The notes under the pieces: model-generated
The model's database searches: none
Seen by the model: only the letters and a program-made list of their open reading frames with translations
What the model was told of the DNA's origin: nothing
Made by a program: the position numbers and the translations under genes
Part shown: one piece after another, positions 32,467-43,641 of the stretch
Layout of the letters: each line of letters begins with the position of its first letter
Position numbering within the stretch: position 1 is the first letter of the stretch
From: Ascaphus truei
Taxonomy: Eukaryota; Chordata; Amphibia; Anura; Ascaphidae
Reading direction: 5' to 3'
DNA: 64,000 nt
Assembly (NCBI GenBank): GCA_036426205.1
Contig: WSYH01002431.1
Coordinates: 1-64,000, forward strand

Positions 32467-32980
32467 ACTGGTAGGAGAAGAACTAGCGTCAGGAGCTGGT
32501 ACCTGGGAATGAGTGACGGGTAGTGTGGGAGTAATGATGGGAGTTAGAGAGACAATAAGCGGTAAATTGGAACTAGGGAAACTCTTAATGGAAGAAACCT
32601 TAGAAGAAAAAAGAGTCTTATCCAAAACTGCAAGGACCCTAACAGGGGTACTAGTCATGACAAGATCAAAAGAAAGTATGCTTACTAGTGCGAAAATTCT
32701 GATAACGGATCTGCTAGACAGTGATGTGGGTGTCTGGGTTGCACTAGTGGGGAAATCAGATACAGTTGTATGTGACTTAGAAGCAATCAGGGAAGTTCTA
32801 GGTTTGCTGGACATGTGTGAAAAGGTACCCTTAAACACAGGAGTTTTAATTTCAGCCCAGAGTAACCCAACGGATGCTGGAGTACATTTAGATACAGTGC
32901 TAAGGGACTGAGGTTTAGCAAGGGAAGGATAACAAAATAGCTTAGATTTAAACACCAGAGTTTGTAATGTAGGCAGGTAT
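32467..32980 (-). CDS. Ser/Thr/Pro-rich ORF, upstream part
   Basis: An open minus-strand frame of about 171 codons in phase with 31428-30308 once the solo LTR and one target copy are set aside. It contains HTTVSDFPTSATQTP, similar to NSTVVCDMPITNAKIP in the relative at 48.8-49.0 kb, which suggests a shared protein-like segment. The 5' end is lost to LTR-A sequence near 32980, so the original start is not visible. Confidence 0.45.
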
Positions 32981-33395
32981 AGCGTGTGGTACAGAGATGA
33001 TTCCATCGCAACCAAGGATTGTACCCCGCTACGAAATTTCGTTAGAACTAAGGACTTGTGAACGAATTCTGCAAGGGCAGAATAAAGATATTTCTTTCGG
33101 CGAAGATTCAGGGGCTTCAAGCAGCGCCCCTATCCAAAGACGGTTGTGCGTCTCTTGTTTGCGTATCAACTCCGCTCCTCGGAATTGATGCCTAGAGACT
33201 GTATTTCATGGACTTTCATTCTGGAAACCTTTTATTTTGTTTTGGTTCGTTCCCGTAAGTGGTTTTTTGTGTGTTATTTTGTCAATCAAGCTGTGTGTTT
33301 CTTGTGTAAATAAATTACAATTTATTTTATCTCACGTTTTGTTCAATAAAAGGATCAAGGTATTTTTGTGTTAAAAGCACTGGTCTCCCATGACA
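32981..33395 (+). repeat. LTR-A fragment (3' part)
   Basis: Reverse complement of 25113-25520 in content; ends CCCATGACA. It carries AAATAAATTACAATTT as the polyadenylation region. Confidence 0.75.
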
Positions 33396-35136
33396 CACAC
33401 TGACAGAAGTAAGCACCTGCTGAAACTTGAGTATAACCTTTTTGTTTGCACCTGAAATAATATTTCGTTTTTTTGCCATTCTCAATCCCTTATTTTTAAA
33501 AAAGCAATCCACGGTGCTCATATGTTTCTTTAAACTTACCTAAACCAGGGGGCTGATGGAGCTGATCCTTTGTCCCTGACATCCATGTTGTACTGGGCCT
33601 CAGTCAGCTAATATATTTCTACATTGGGCAATAGAAAGTTGCAACATTAATAGGTGATAACATTGATTTTTTTCTATATTTGTAACTTTTTTTGTGTGTC
33701 AAAATAGACAACATATCTAGGAAAACGGGTGGTCCCTAGTACTACCAGTTCAGGAAAAGTTTCTTAAAATGTTTAGTTTTTGGGCGGTTTGCTACTTTTA
33801 TAGTGTAGTTACTTGAAAATCAATTGAATAGAATTTTGCTTTGAGATCATCTCAGGACAAACAAATACTCCTGCTCATGTTGGAAGAATGTCTATCCAAG
33901 TTTGTGCCTTTATGTACTTCAAAACACTTACAAGTTAATTTGAAATGAACACTACAAAATATGTAATTCACTATGTGATAAAAATAATAATTTGTCAGTA
34001 AGCCAAAAAAAAAAAAAAATCCCACGACCAATCAGTGGGTTTTGCCTTGTATTCCTTCTCACATATGTTGAGGCAGATGACTGGTGTTAAAAGATTCCCA
34101 AATTGAAATATTAATGGTGGTATAAAGTCTTGCAAGACAGATGTTAAACATACTAAAATAAAAACTTTGCTGTTATCTAATGTGTGTTGTTGATACCATA
34201 CGGTGATTGCTGATCATATCACAAATGTAGGGGGATCATGCTAAATTAGATGATTCATTGCTATTTTCTATAGTGACATAAGGGACAACTAAAATGTGTA
34301 AAAGACGTAATACTGTAGTAATAGAAAGTATTATCCCATGCTGGTAAATTGAGCCTGCTTTGTTCATATTGGCTCTATCAGTGAACAAATATGACAAGCT
34401 TTCCTTAGGTACTGACAATTAGAAATGTGCAAACATGTCTAGGTTGGCTTTGTAAACATTTTCACAATTCTTAAAGAAATATAGAGATTCCCAACATCTC
34501 TTGAGAGACACTGAAGCCTTCAGAACGTGTCTAAAAACATTGAAAGGTGAGACCATGCGGGACAACACATGGAGCCAAGACCTTGATACAGATGCAGTGG
34601 CTGTTATTCTAACAAATCACAGAGCCGTTTTCGTGTGCTCTGCTCTATTCCACGCGGAATTAACGCGGCCAGTCACCCCATACATTCGTGTTTATTGCGG
34701 TTGCTTTGTTTGAATTTCATGGATTCTATTTTGTATCTGTGTCAGAAATTAATGAATTGTAATGTGTACAGTACTGTGCTACTGTGTCAATTTCAGTGTT
34801 TAACACTGTTTAACACTAAACTGCAATTTTCTGCACTCGCGTCTTAAGGCTGGAAGGGGCTGGAAGGTTGGAAGGAATCACGCGCCATGACATGGGTATT
34901 CAACGCGTGAAGTGTTGAAATAACGGCCGCTGCATTTGTACACTGACATAAAGAGACAAAAGATGAATATGATGATACATCAACACCACTGACTATTGGC
35001 AAAACATTTGAAATTTTTTTTGGGATAAACACCTACTGTAGAAGATACATACTGTTCTGTAAAGTAGTTTTCCACATTTAAAATCATATACTGTAGATAG
35101 CTATTTAAAATTGCTACCCTTTTATCGGCTATTGTT
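33396..35136. other. Intron sequence, no feature seen
   Basis: AT-rich, with a poly-A run near 34005. No coding or repeat signature was recognised. Confidence 0.4.
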
Positions 35137-35144
35137 ACCTTGAG

Positions 35145-35444
35145 TAGAGATTGGTAAATATGCGGATTTTTTTTTCCATCGACGAGCCATACTCTGATTC
35201 TGCAATCCACCGACGGATTTTAAGAATTCAATCTGCGGATTCTTAAAATCTGTCAGGAGATTGTGGAATCTGTGGATGGATTGTTAAAATCCACCAGCGA
35301 TTGTATCCAATGGCAGTTTTGGATTAATCCATGTGCATTGAAACTGTAACAATCCGTTGGTGGGTTATACAATGTGAAACGGATTTCAAGTGGAAAACTC
35401 TGGAAGATCCGGGAAATGGATTTGGACTGGTTCGCCCATCTCTA
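35145..35444. mobile_element. hAT-like MITE
   Basis: 300 bp with ends TAGAGATTGGTAAAT and, read inward from the right, TAGAGATGGGCGAAC. ACCTTGAG (35137-35144) and GCCCTGAG (35445-35452) could be an 8-bp target duplication with two changes. It contains repeated GCGGATT / AATCCGC-type units. Confidence 0.55.
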
Positions 35445-36163
35445 GCCCTGAGTCTCTTCTAACATAGCCTACAGTATGGGTATTTTTTCCAGTCACTGGA
35501 AAAGGGGGAAAAAATGGAAAGTAGAAGAACACAAGGACAAGGCAAATTATGTTTTATTCAATTTAAATATCACAATAATTAATTAATTGTAGTTTTCTTC
35601 CATGCTTCTGTGTGCCCTGATTTTAGTTTATCACTGTTGTTGTTAGACTGGCTGATAATATTTTTAGTGGAAAGTCTAAGAGTATTATTATTCATTCTGG
35701 CATTAAACTGCACTACTGCATAACTTTTCTTCAATACCTTAAACAATACCATACACCCCATGTTCCACTTGTGTCAAATTCACCATATAGTACTGTAGTT
35801 TTCTTTAAATATATATTTTTAGCTTTCAGTTCATCAGGTATGTACATTGGAAGTATTGCCTAGCAATGTCCTTTTTTTTATCTTTATCGCATATATTTTT
35901 CATACATCATTTTATTTTACTTAGGGGTTTACAGTGTATTTGTGGTGGATATAGAAAATAAGGGAAGAGTTCATGAGCTTTAACTTTGTGCATGTCAAGT
36001 TAATTAAAACATTAGATACTGTACATACTATATACTGTACTGTACCACGTACATTGTGAACAGTTGGGAAGGGGGTGAGAGTGGTAGGGCGGCAATAGGG
36101 TGGAGGGGGGAAGGAAGCATACCCACTATAGAACATTGATCTAAATGTTATTTTTGTTTTAAG
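35445..36163. other. Intron sequence before GAD exon b
   Basis: AT-rich sequence; no separate feature recognised apart from the splice acceptor tract just before 36164. Confidence 0.4.
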
Positions 36164-36276
36164 GTTTACATATGAAATTGCTCCAGTTTTTATTATTATG
36201 GAGGGAATACTTCTAAAGAAAATGCATGAAATGATTGGCTGGGGAGAAAATGAAGCAGATGGAGTATTTTCTCCTG
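36164..36276 (+). CDS. gad1: GAD exon b (FTYEIAPVF...GVFSP)
   Basis: A 113-nt exon that starts with the G completing the split Met. It encodes [19 protein letters not shown], then a helix with HEMIGW and the ADGVFSPG turn that leads into the PLP-domain core. The donor is the strong site GTAAGT and the acceptor is TTTTAAG. The 37-codon length equals the matching exon of mammalian GAD1. Differences from GAD67 are concentrated in the surface helix (GIL for QIT, GENEA for SSKDG). Confidence 0.93.
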
Positions 36277-36754
36277 GTAAGTATACAGGACAGTTCCTTA
36301 CGCTTTCTTTTCATTTACTATCTTCTGCTAGTTTTTATATGCTAACTAATTTCAAATTATTATAAAAACATACATTAACGTATTTGTTTAGAACACCTTA
36401 AATGTCCAAATATTTTTTATTATGACTCAATCAACGAAAACGGGGGTTCATTTATTGATGTCTCCAAGCTTCTGTACTTTCAAAACTGATGCAAAATACT
36501 GAATCACATGTATCATTGAAGAAAATTCCATGGGAATGTTTTCCTGATATATCAGGTGATGTTACCTGTCCCATTCTATAGCTAGGAGACCTAGATAAAT
36601 AGCTTTACTGGTTTTCAAAGACTTTTATACCTCACCTCCAGTTACCAGTTATCAATCCTAAAGAAGCAATCCACCCCATTTTTTGTGTGTGTAAACTCTT
36701 GATTCAGATTATAAATGACACTTATTTCACATCTTCACAAAATTGTACGTGTAT

Positions 36755-37140
36755 TTATTTATTTATAAACAACAATTACCAGGAAGAATACATTGAGAGT
36801 TACCTCTCGTTTTAAAGTGTGTCCTGGGCACAGAGTTAAGAGGACAAATAATACATGGTTACAAATATAGTTACATAAGTGAACAGGGTATACATTGTAT
36901 ACAAGACATAGCATGCACAGTTAGAGATAATATATATTATAGACGTATGTAGCAGTTACAGACCAGGTTAAAATGTGAGACAGCTTTAGTTTTGAAAGAA
37001 CTTAGACTGGTGATAGTTGTGAGAGTCTCGGGTAGATTGTTCCAGTTTTGGGGACCACAGTAAGAGAAGGAGGAGCGGCCGGATACATTGCTGAACCTTG
37101 GGACCATGAACAGTCTTTTGGATTCAGATCTCATATGATA
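36755..37140 (-). mobile_element. Non-LTR LINE 3' fragment
   Basis: Minus frame 37134-36937 has YCGPQNWNNLPETL and SSFKTKAVSHF, the C-terminal signature of L2/CR1-like ORF2 proteins (Y.GP..WN.LP...SFK). It is followed on the minus strand by an AACGAGAGGTAACTCTCAA-type 3' UTR and ATAAATA repeats. Confidence 0.65.
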
Positions 37141-37239
37141 AGTACATATGTCATGAAGTACATATCACAATAAAATGACATATGTTACCATAATGTGATG
37201 ACATCAACTTAAAAAGAAACCTCCACCTTTTTTAATATA

Positions 37240-37520
37240 CTATAAATATTTTTAAAGACTTTAAACAACCGGGGGTCCTACAGAACTGAACCGTACTATT
37301 TTTAACTAAAGGGACCACAGACCATTCCGGAGATACTTAAAGTTTTAGCTGCTTCTTGGAAATTTAAAGATGGCTGCTGTTGTCATTCACTAGGAAGGCA
37401 GAACTTCCTCCTTTCGATGATGTTGAGGCTTCCTATTGGGCCCGCAACACGGAAGGCAATTTAGCAGCTATGTTGACTTCCCGTATGGAACAGAAAAACC
37501 AGTAACTAGAAGAGTAAGCA
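37240..37520. other. Possible unclassified repeat in intron b-c
   Basis: A moderately GC-rich island (AACCGGGGGTCC, AAAGATGGCTGCTG) in AT-rich intron. It could be an old repeat; no homology was recognised. Confidence 0.3.
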
Positions 37521-37751
37521 TTTCAGGAATACATCTAAATTTGTAAGACGAACAACAAGTATCGGGTTCATTGCTGTTTTAGTAGCTTCAAAGATAGATA
37601 ATTTGTTACTCAAAAATCAAGACTAGTTGTTTGCTGCTGTGTGTATAATTATACTTTAGTTGGACAAACAACATCCTTATGGTGGTGCAATACTTATAAT
37701 GCATTAAAAATGACTGGAATCGTGTGAAAACATAAATCTTTTGTTTCGTAG

Positions 37752-37867
37752 GAGGAAGTATCTCCAACCTTTACAGCATTCTAGTGGCACGCTACAAATA
37801 TTATCCTATGGTAAAAACAAAGGGAATGGCAGCAGTGCCTCGGATTGTTCTTTTTACATCTGAACAC
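37752..37867 (+). CDS. gad1: GAD exon c (GGSISNLYS...TSEH)
   Basis: A 116-nt exon: two bases complete a split Gly, then 38 codons starting [18 protein letters not shown] and ending VLFTSEH. It carries the glycine-rich GG-S-I-S-N segment that binds the PLP phosphate region and the [10 protein letters not shown] strand shared by vertebrate GADs. The acceptor is TTTCGTAG and the donor GTATGT. The last codon is a complete His, so the following exon begins in phase 0 with Ser-His. Confidence 0.93.
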
Positions 37868-38597
37868 GTATGTAAATTTGTGGGAAAGAATGCATACATT
37901 TCTAAGTTATATTTGTAAAATTTATTTTTTGAGCATTTTCTGCCAACATGAAGTGCACAAAGTATGAGTAAATGTATTGTAATATAAGAAATAGACATAC
38001 GAACCTGTAACAAGGTCAACATGCTATCACTTATAAGATATTTTAGTGTTTTAATGTATTATTTATTACTATATAGATCATAGAAGTCAGTAAATGTCTA
38101 TTTCATGATTGTGCAAGTGAAAATTTAACTTGGGTATTTAGGTAGACATACAGTCTAGACATCAGTGCAGCAGAATACAATCCACAGGTAAATAATTTCA
38201 TCAGTAATCTTCTTTGAATCCCTTAGTAGTGAGCAATAAGCATCAATCTTGAAAATATATTGTGTAATTGCTCTTAGAATATATAGAGCATCAGAAGTAT
38301 ACCAGAAAATGATCACCTATAGCTCATATTGTAGTAGTCGCCCGGGTAGGCTAATAAAAGTGGGATTTATGGGGTACTTGGGGGACACAACAACCAAAAG
38401 GTAAAAATATACCCCCGTTCACCACCACACTTAAATGAGATTACTTAGAGCATACAGGGTATCTGGTATTAAAGGATATATTGAAAATCCATAGATAACT
38501 CACTGTTAGAGTGGAGGCTCAACGGAGCCTAATTGCAAGTAGTAGCTTATCCAGGTGTGCATCCAGCTATAGTAATTGATGGCAGGAGGAGTCATCC
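37868..38597. other. Intron sequence, no feature seen
   Basis: Nothing recognised apart from a weakly GC-rich left flank of the following inverted repeat. Confidence 0.35.
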
Positions 38598-38839
38598 TCG
38601 TAGGAGGAATAAGTGGAGTACTGCAAGCAGGGCGTGGCGCAGATAGAAACGGCACACCATAGATACAAAATCTAATTTAATAAGTGACTGGAGACATAAC
38701 AAAAGGAAACACTGTAGGGCCCTACTCTGTTTCCTTTTGTTATCTCCAGTCACTTATTAAATTAGATTTTGTATTTATGGTGTGCCGTTTCTATTTGCGC
38801 CCCACCCTGCTTGCAGTACTCCACTCATTCCTCCCACGA
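38598..38839. repeat. Fold-back element, ~112-bp arms
   Basis: 38598-38710 is nearly the reverse complement of 38727-38839 around AGGGCCCT. The end segment CTTGCAGTACTCCACTCATT resembles 52340-52370 (TGCGGTGCTCCACTTAT), suggesting a shared family. Confidence 0.85.
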
Positions 38840-39699
38840 GGTTGCCTTCTCTTGGTGGTATTTATGCATCTATGTATTTGTACTGTAGTTACAGTAATGT
38901 GTATTCAAACAGGATATATCTCTCTATACCAAGTTGTGAAATAACTAATGCAACATTAACTTCCATACAAGGCATTGTGCTAACAATTGTGCAGCTTAAT
39001 TAAGATACCTATGCCACGTAAATATATTTTTAGATATAATATCCATATACTGTAAGGCATATATGTCTTTTCAATATTTTGTAATTCTTTATTACAAATG
39101 ATCTCATTTACATTTACTGAAGTGTAATCAGGACTAACGAATATGCCACCTACTGTATGAAAATGCACTTTTAGCATATAATTATCTTTAGAAAAATTAA
39201 ATACATTATAGGAAATTCTCATTGTTGAAAATCATTGCAATGTGCAGTTTGGCAATTTTATGTTGTACCTGCTTGTGTCAATATATCAAGGATGTATATC
39301 TTGATACATACAGACATTATTGCAGCTGTTATTGTGCAATTTTCACGTTTCCACAGTAGCGAGTTTTATTGCACAATTTTGCATTATCGGGTGATTTGCA
39401 ATACTATTTTAATAGAGCCGTGTTGAGTTGCCACATCACACAATTTGCTAACCAGAAGGCGCCAATTAGTGCTTTAAAGCACGATATTGGATGCAATCTG
39501 TATCGCGATAACGGGTGCTACATCTTTATCCTCCTTTATGTCAAAAATGAGGTGAACCTTGATAGCTGACAATTCCTATCAAATGTACATGTAAAAGAAA
39601 ATGTAGTTAGCACGTTTTAGGCCTCTATGTTTGGCACAGGCCAGGCACAAATAGGAAATATTTCAGAGAGCTAAGCACAACCTTTCTTTTAATAACCAT

Positions 39700-39775
39700 A
39701 TTTTCTTGATTCTAAGACGCACCTTTCTCCCCATTTTTGCATGTCTGAAATTGGGATGCATCTTAGAATCAATGT
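39700..39775. repeat. Hairpin TTGATTCTAAGACGCAC
   Basis: TTGATTCTAAGACGCACC (about 39705) is mirrored by GATGCATCTTAGAATCAA (about 39755). It resembles the end of a MITE. A GC-rich segment with duplicated TTACAGCACCCAGCAGC follows to 39990. Confidence 0.6.
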
Positions 39776-40194
39776 TTTTAAAAAAAAATCGGCAAAGGGG
39801 CGCTGCTGGGGCAGCTGTAGCGGGGATCATTACAGCACCCAGCAGCAGCCCAGCAAACCCACGGCTCTGATCATCGCCCCCTTCCCCTCTCCCACCCCCC
39901 ACCCTCCTCGTGACTCGGTGAATTGCAGGAGGGGCCGAGGGGATGTTTACAGCACCCAGCAGCTCAGTAATCTTAGGCCGCATCCAGGCTGAGAGCTTGC
40001 TTGCTCACGAATTTGCAATCTAAACAATGAAAGTAAATTGTAATGTCCATGATGCGCACGCGTGAGTGTGGGGAGGTGCGATGCTTGCACAGACAAATAT
40101 TTTTGTACTTGTCACCCTTGCCCTGGTCACGTGCATGGTTCAGCGAATGAGGGCGAACCACTCACATGACATCACGTGCATGCCCCCCTATGAG

Positions 40195-42178
40195 CGCAAC
40201 TACCTTGCCAGGTGAGCCGTGCAACAGTCCTTGGCTAGGGGTGCAAATTGCCACCCCTATATCTCCGCCGAAAGGAAAGATTTTGTAATGCCCTTACAGG
40301 ATTCGTTCGGTAATCCTTAGCTCAAATGAATTCTCGAAGAGGGGCAAGATCCTTGGTTAAGATGTTGTTAACCCCTCATACTCCGGAACTGCTGACGCTA
40401 ACACCTGGACATTTCTTGGTAAAGCTTAGATGAATCTGACTAGGAGGGGGCTGCAGTCATTCTTATAGGGTTAAGGGTCCTATTCCCAACATGCACACAC
40501 AATCCTCTCGTGGGAACAACTGTTCCCACCTATCCCCGACTTGCCTGGAGTTCATAGAACGGGCAGAAGTTGCTTCCTGGTCTGCTAAGAGCATGCGTTA
40601 ACCTCATATCTGAGCCACGTTGCATACCGGGCCCAACCTCCTACCTGGGGACAGTAAGTCTGGGGTTTGGCTACCAAGTGTGAAGTGCCCATACTTCACA
40701 CCGGTATCTGGTACTTACAAATATCCTGGCCACCCTAACACCTCGGATCTCTGAGGCTTTTCAACTCCGGACTTCTCTAGACACAGGGGCACCAACTTAG
40801 CAGGGTGCCCTTTGTAGTATGGAGATGAAAAATCCCTCAGATCATTCATTTATAACATATGGGCATTGTAACAGGGGATTTATCCCTGTTCAGGAAATGT
40901 GCCTCTAATCCAGCAGTGTGGTGGTTAACTGCTGGTAGTCAATTAACCAACAACACATGGCTGATTAGGTTTGTTAGAAAAGCCTGCCTTTGAGACAGGA
41001 AGTGAGATTTTTCCTGAGTCTCACAAATTGTTGGACTGACCATAGGAACAGGTGTCTTGAGCTTCAGAGGGACTGGACTGCACGCTGCCAGCAAGACACA
41101 GGGGAAAGTACTTCTAAACCTGGATCCTGACATTGCCTTATCGCCCAAAGTTGTGGACACCAGAAGAACAAAGAAGCCTTCCCCTACAAGAAACAGATAA
41201 GACTTTACTTATAAGACTGTTGTCTATGTCGTTTTATATATATATAAATATATATATATATGAATGTCCCTATGATTTGGGCTGATGAGTCATAACCACA
41301 CACTTAAAGAGAGCTGGACTACAAGTGTATATATACTCCAGAGTGGAGCGGATTTTGTTTGCTGATTTACATGTTTGGTGTGTTTAAAGTGACAGGCGCA
41401 ATAAAGCCTTATTTTAATTTCACCTTAAAACAGTCTCCATTGCGTACCTCTGAACACGTCTCTTACAGGCATGTTAATGGATTCATTGCCGGACCGGCAG
41501 GAAAGGGTTCCTGCCTTTGCATTGAAAACACCATTGGAATACAATTTATTTATAAATGTATGTTCTGCATATGTAACAAATATAAAACTCATATGTATCT
41601 TCATGGTTTCTTTTTACCTTGCTGCACTCCATAAATTAGAGTGCTAGCTCTTTCCTAGCGCAAGTTATCCACTTAATTGAAGGGGCTCTGTGATGTGGTT
41701 TGCTGTTTGACCTATAATCGGTCTGGGTTACAAGCCGGCATACAATGTATCCGTCCTGGCTTTGATCGGTAACCGCAGATGCGCGCCACCAATTCAGCTT
41801 AAGTGGATAACGAGACAGCTGGATACATTTGTAGCAAGAAGGTACTTCAGCTAAACCGCAGACATCTTATTCAATTGAGCTTGCGGTTTCGACGACTGTG
41901 GTCTGCAAACTGATACCTATCTTTAATACAGCTACTTACACGCAGGCACACTTCTTCAATTTAGAGCTTTGCACAGTGCTAGGTAGAAGCTCCCCCTTGT
42001 GTCGCAAATAGTTATTACATATCTCACTCATTCATTTAAATGCAGCTAGCTTCAGAGCTGCAAAACAGGGATAATAAAGGTGGTGAAGGGGAAAACATGG
42101 TATCATGGTGTCAATACATTTTAACCAGCCGGGCATAATACCTTTATTATTGGCCTGGTTAACCCTTCCACTGCCACA
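40195..42178 (-). mobile_element. LTR-A copy, truncated, with nested solo LTR
   Basis: Its right end TGCCACA mirrors the LTR-A minus-sense start TGTGGCAGTGGAAGGG. Internal stretches CAGGATTCGTTCGGTAATCC and CTGTGATGTGGTTTG match 25113-26682. The CCGTGACA end is missing. A 601-bp LTR lies inside at 40867-41467. Confidence 0.7.
40867..41467 (+). mobile_element. Solo LTR with perfect GGCAT duplication
   Basis: 601 bp, ends TGTAACAGG and TCTTACA, flanked by GGCAT at 40862-40866 and 41468-41472. AATAAA is near 41400. Confidence 0.85.
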
Positions 42179-42767
42179 ACCAGTCCAGAGATTCCAAGGT
42201 GTGTGATATCCATTGGATAGGGATCAAGAAGAATTGAAATAGAGCATGGAGCACAACTGTGAAGGTGATGAAGAGGTGACTCCAATAAAAATAAATATAT
42301 TAACTCACATGGATATGGAGAGGTAAAAAATGCACCTGTGAACAAAATGGAGCACACCTGATATACCTGGGATATATTCTCATAGGAGTAATTTAAATAT
42401 ACTTTCGATATCCTATTAGCATATAACCCAGGTTTTCTTATTTTTGTGCACAGGTGTCTCTCTACATGCTGTTTGAAGGTGTGTTTAAGAAATATAATAC
42501 TTGCTTATATTTTTATAAAATCAGTTTTCTTCATATATTCATAGAAATGACTTCTTATTGCATACCTTTAAATATGTGCACCATCAGCTGCCTATATTTA
42601 CAGCATATCCAATGTTTGAACTTCAGAAGAATCCTAGTTCTCTATTCCTTTCAATCAGTCACCATATATTATATAGTTTTTAAATCTTTATACACTAAGT
42701 TTCTTTTCAACTATACTACATTGTGATGGGATTACTTTACAGTACAATATTTATTTTTATATTACAG
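42179..42767. other. Intron sequence before GAD exon d
   Basis: No gene or recognised repeat. Confidence 0.35.
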
Positions 42768-42847
42768 AGCCACTACTCTTTAGAAAAAGCATCTGCTGTC
42801 CTTGGCATTGGAACAGATAATGTAATTGCAATCAAGTGTGATGAAAG
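42768..42847 (+). CDS. gad1: GAD exon d (SHYSLEK...KCDE), PLP-stacking His
   Basis: An 80-nt exon, phase 0 at its start, with 26 codons and two bases of a split Arg. It begins [18 protein letters not shown]. The His in position 2 corresponds to His291 of GAD67, which stacks on the PLP ring. SHYS is GAD1-like, whereas LGIGTD and KCDER are GAD2-like. The acceptor ATTACAG is preceded by a T-rich tract; the donor is GTGAGC. Confidence 0.92.
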
Positions 42848-42959
42848 GTGAGCTCTTTCATAAAAGCATAGAATGAACATTGGAATGCTTCCTCTTTATT
42901 GATGTAGTCCTACTCTGACTTTCTGCCAAAACTTTTTTTGAAGCCATAACATTGGACCC

Positions 42960-43080
42960 CCTTTGACCGGGACATTTAAACAATACAGAGAGATAACGGG
43001 GCCTGCCACTCGGGAAGCAGAAGGTCTCCGAGGTTGAAATGAATGTGGTTCAGCTCAGGAGATGCCCTGCTTCAATACTG
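42960..43080 (-). repeat. Half copy of MITE family M1
   Basis: GACCGGGACATTTAAA, then GAAGCAGAAGGTCTCCGAGG and TTCAGCTCAGGAGATGCCC match the right half of 17876-18126. Confidence 0.65.
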
Positions 43081-43111
43081 TGTTATTAAAATAAAATGAA
43101 AGCAGTGCAAT

Positions 43112-43180
43112 CGCCTGTTAGAGGCGCGCAGAGAGAGTGACTGATTCTGTCTACTCTCACTGCGCGTCTCTTACAGACTG
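43112..43180. repeat. Hairpin between GAD exons d and e
   Basis: GTTAGAGGCGCGCAGAGAGAG and CTCTCACTGCGCGTCTCTTAC are imperfectly complementary. Confidence 0.6.
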
Positions 43181-43586
43181 ATGCAGTCTTAATGGAATTC
43201 ACACAGCAGGAGTCCCCTTTAGATGCCGGGACCCCCACAGTATTATCCCTGATGCGCCATTACCCTTGCCAAACACTGAGCCGCAGACGGTCAACTCTTG
43301 GCACGCTGTGCACCTCTACATGTGCTGCGGCAGCTGATAGATACAAGTGGCTGCATCGGTATGCTAACAGGATACAAAAGGTTGGTGATGCATAATTTAA
43401 AGACCATCAACCAACTGTATCCATCTCACTGGAAATTGCCTTGAGTATATTGATAGGATTGGTTCATCACAAAAATGTAACACACTTAGCCATGTCATTA
43501 TTTTTAAAGAAAGACATTTTTTATTCCTTTATTCTATTTCTTCTTTAAAAAAAAAGAGAGTCATTAGTCTTTTTGAACTCTAACAG

Positions 43587-43641
43587 GGGAAAGATGATTC
43601 CATCAGATTTGGAGGCAAAAATACTACACGTTAAAAGAGAG
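43587..43641 (+). CDS. gad1: GAD exon e (GKMIPSDLEAK...)
   Basis: A 55-nt exon. One base completes the Arg split with the previous exon; 18 codons follow, reading GKMIPSDLEAKILHVKRE. GKMIPSDLE matches GAD2 better than GAD1 (GKIIPADFE). Ile-Leu-His-Val-Lys replaces ILEAK, which is unusual for either paralogue. The acceptor is CTAACAG and the donor GTTAGT. Confidence 0.9.

Larger units (their letters stand above)
27700..32980 (-). mobile_element. Non-autonomous LTR element with Ser/Pro-rich ORF, minus strand
   Basis: 3' LTR 27700-30487 (enlarged by an insertion), polypurine tracts at about 30488-30502 and 30627-30640, then an internal region to about 32980 where LTR-A sequence replaces its 5' end. 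No RT, RNase H, integrase or protease motif is visible in any frame. The internal region instead carries a long Ser/Thr/Pro-rich frame. The LTR shares the TTATGCTCGGC start-site motif with the chromoviruses, so it is probably mobilised by them. A relative lies at 48740-50938. Confidence 0.65.

Noticed and set aside
38598..38839. Hammerhead in the 38.7-kb fold-back
   Set aside because: No CUGANGA-like box or GAAAC-stem III near the centre.
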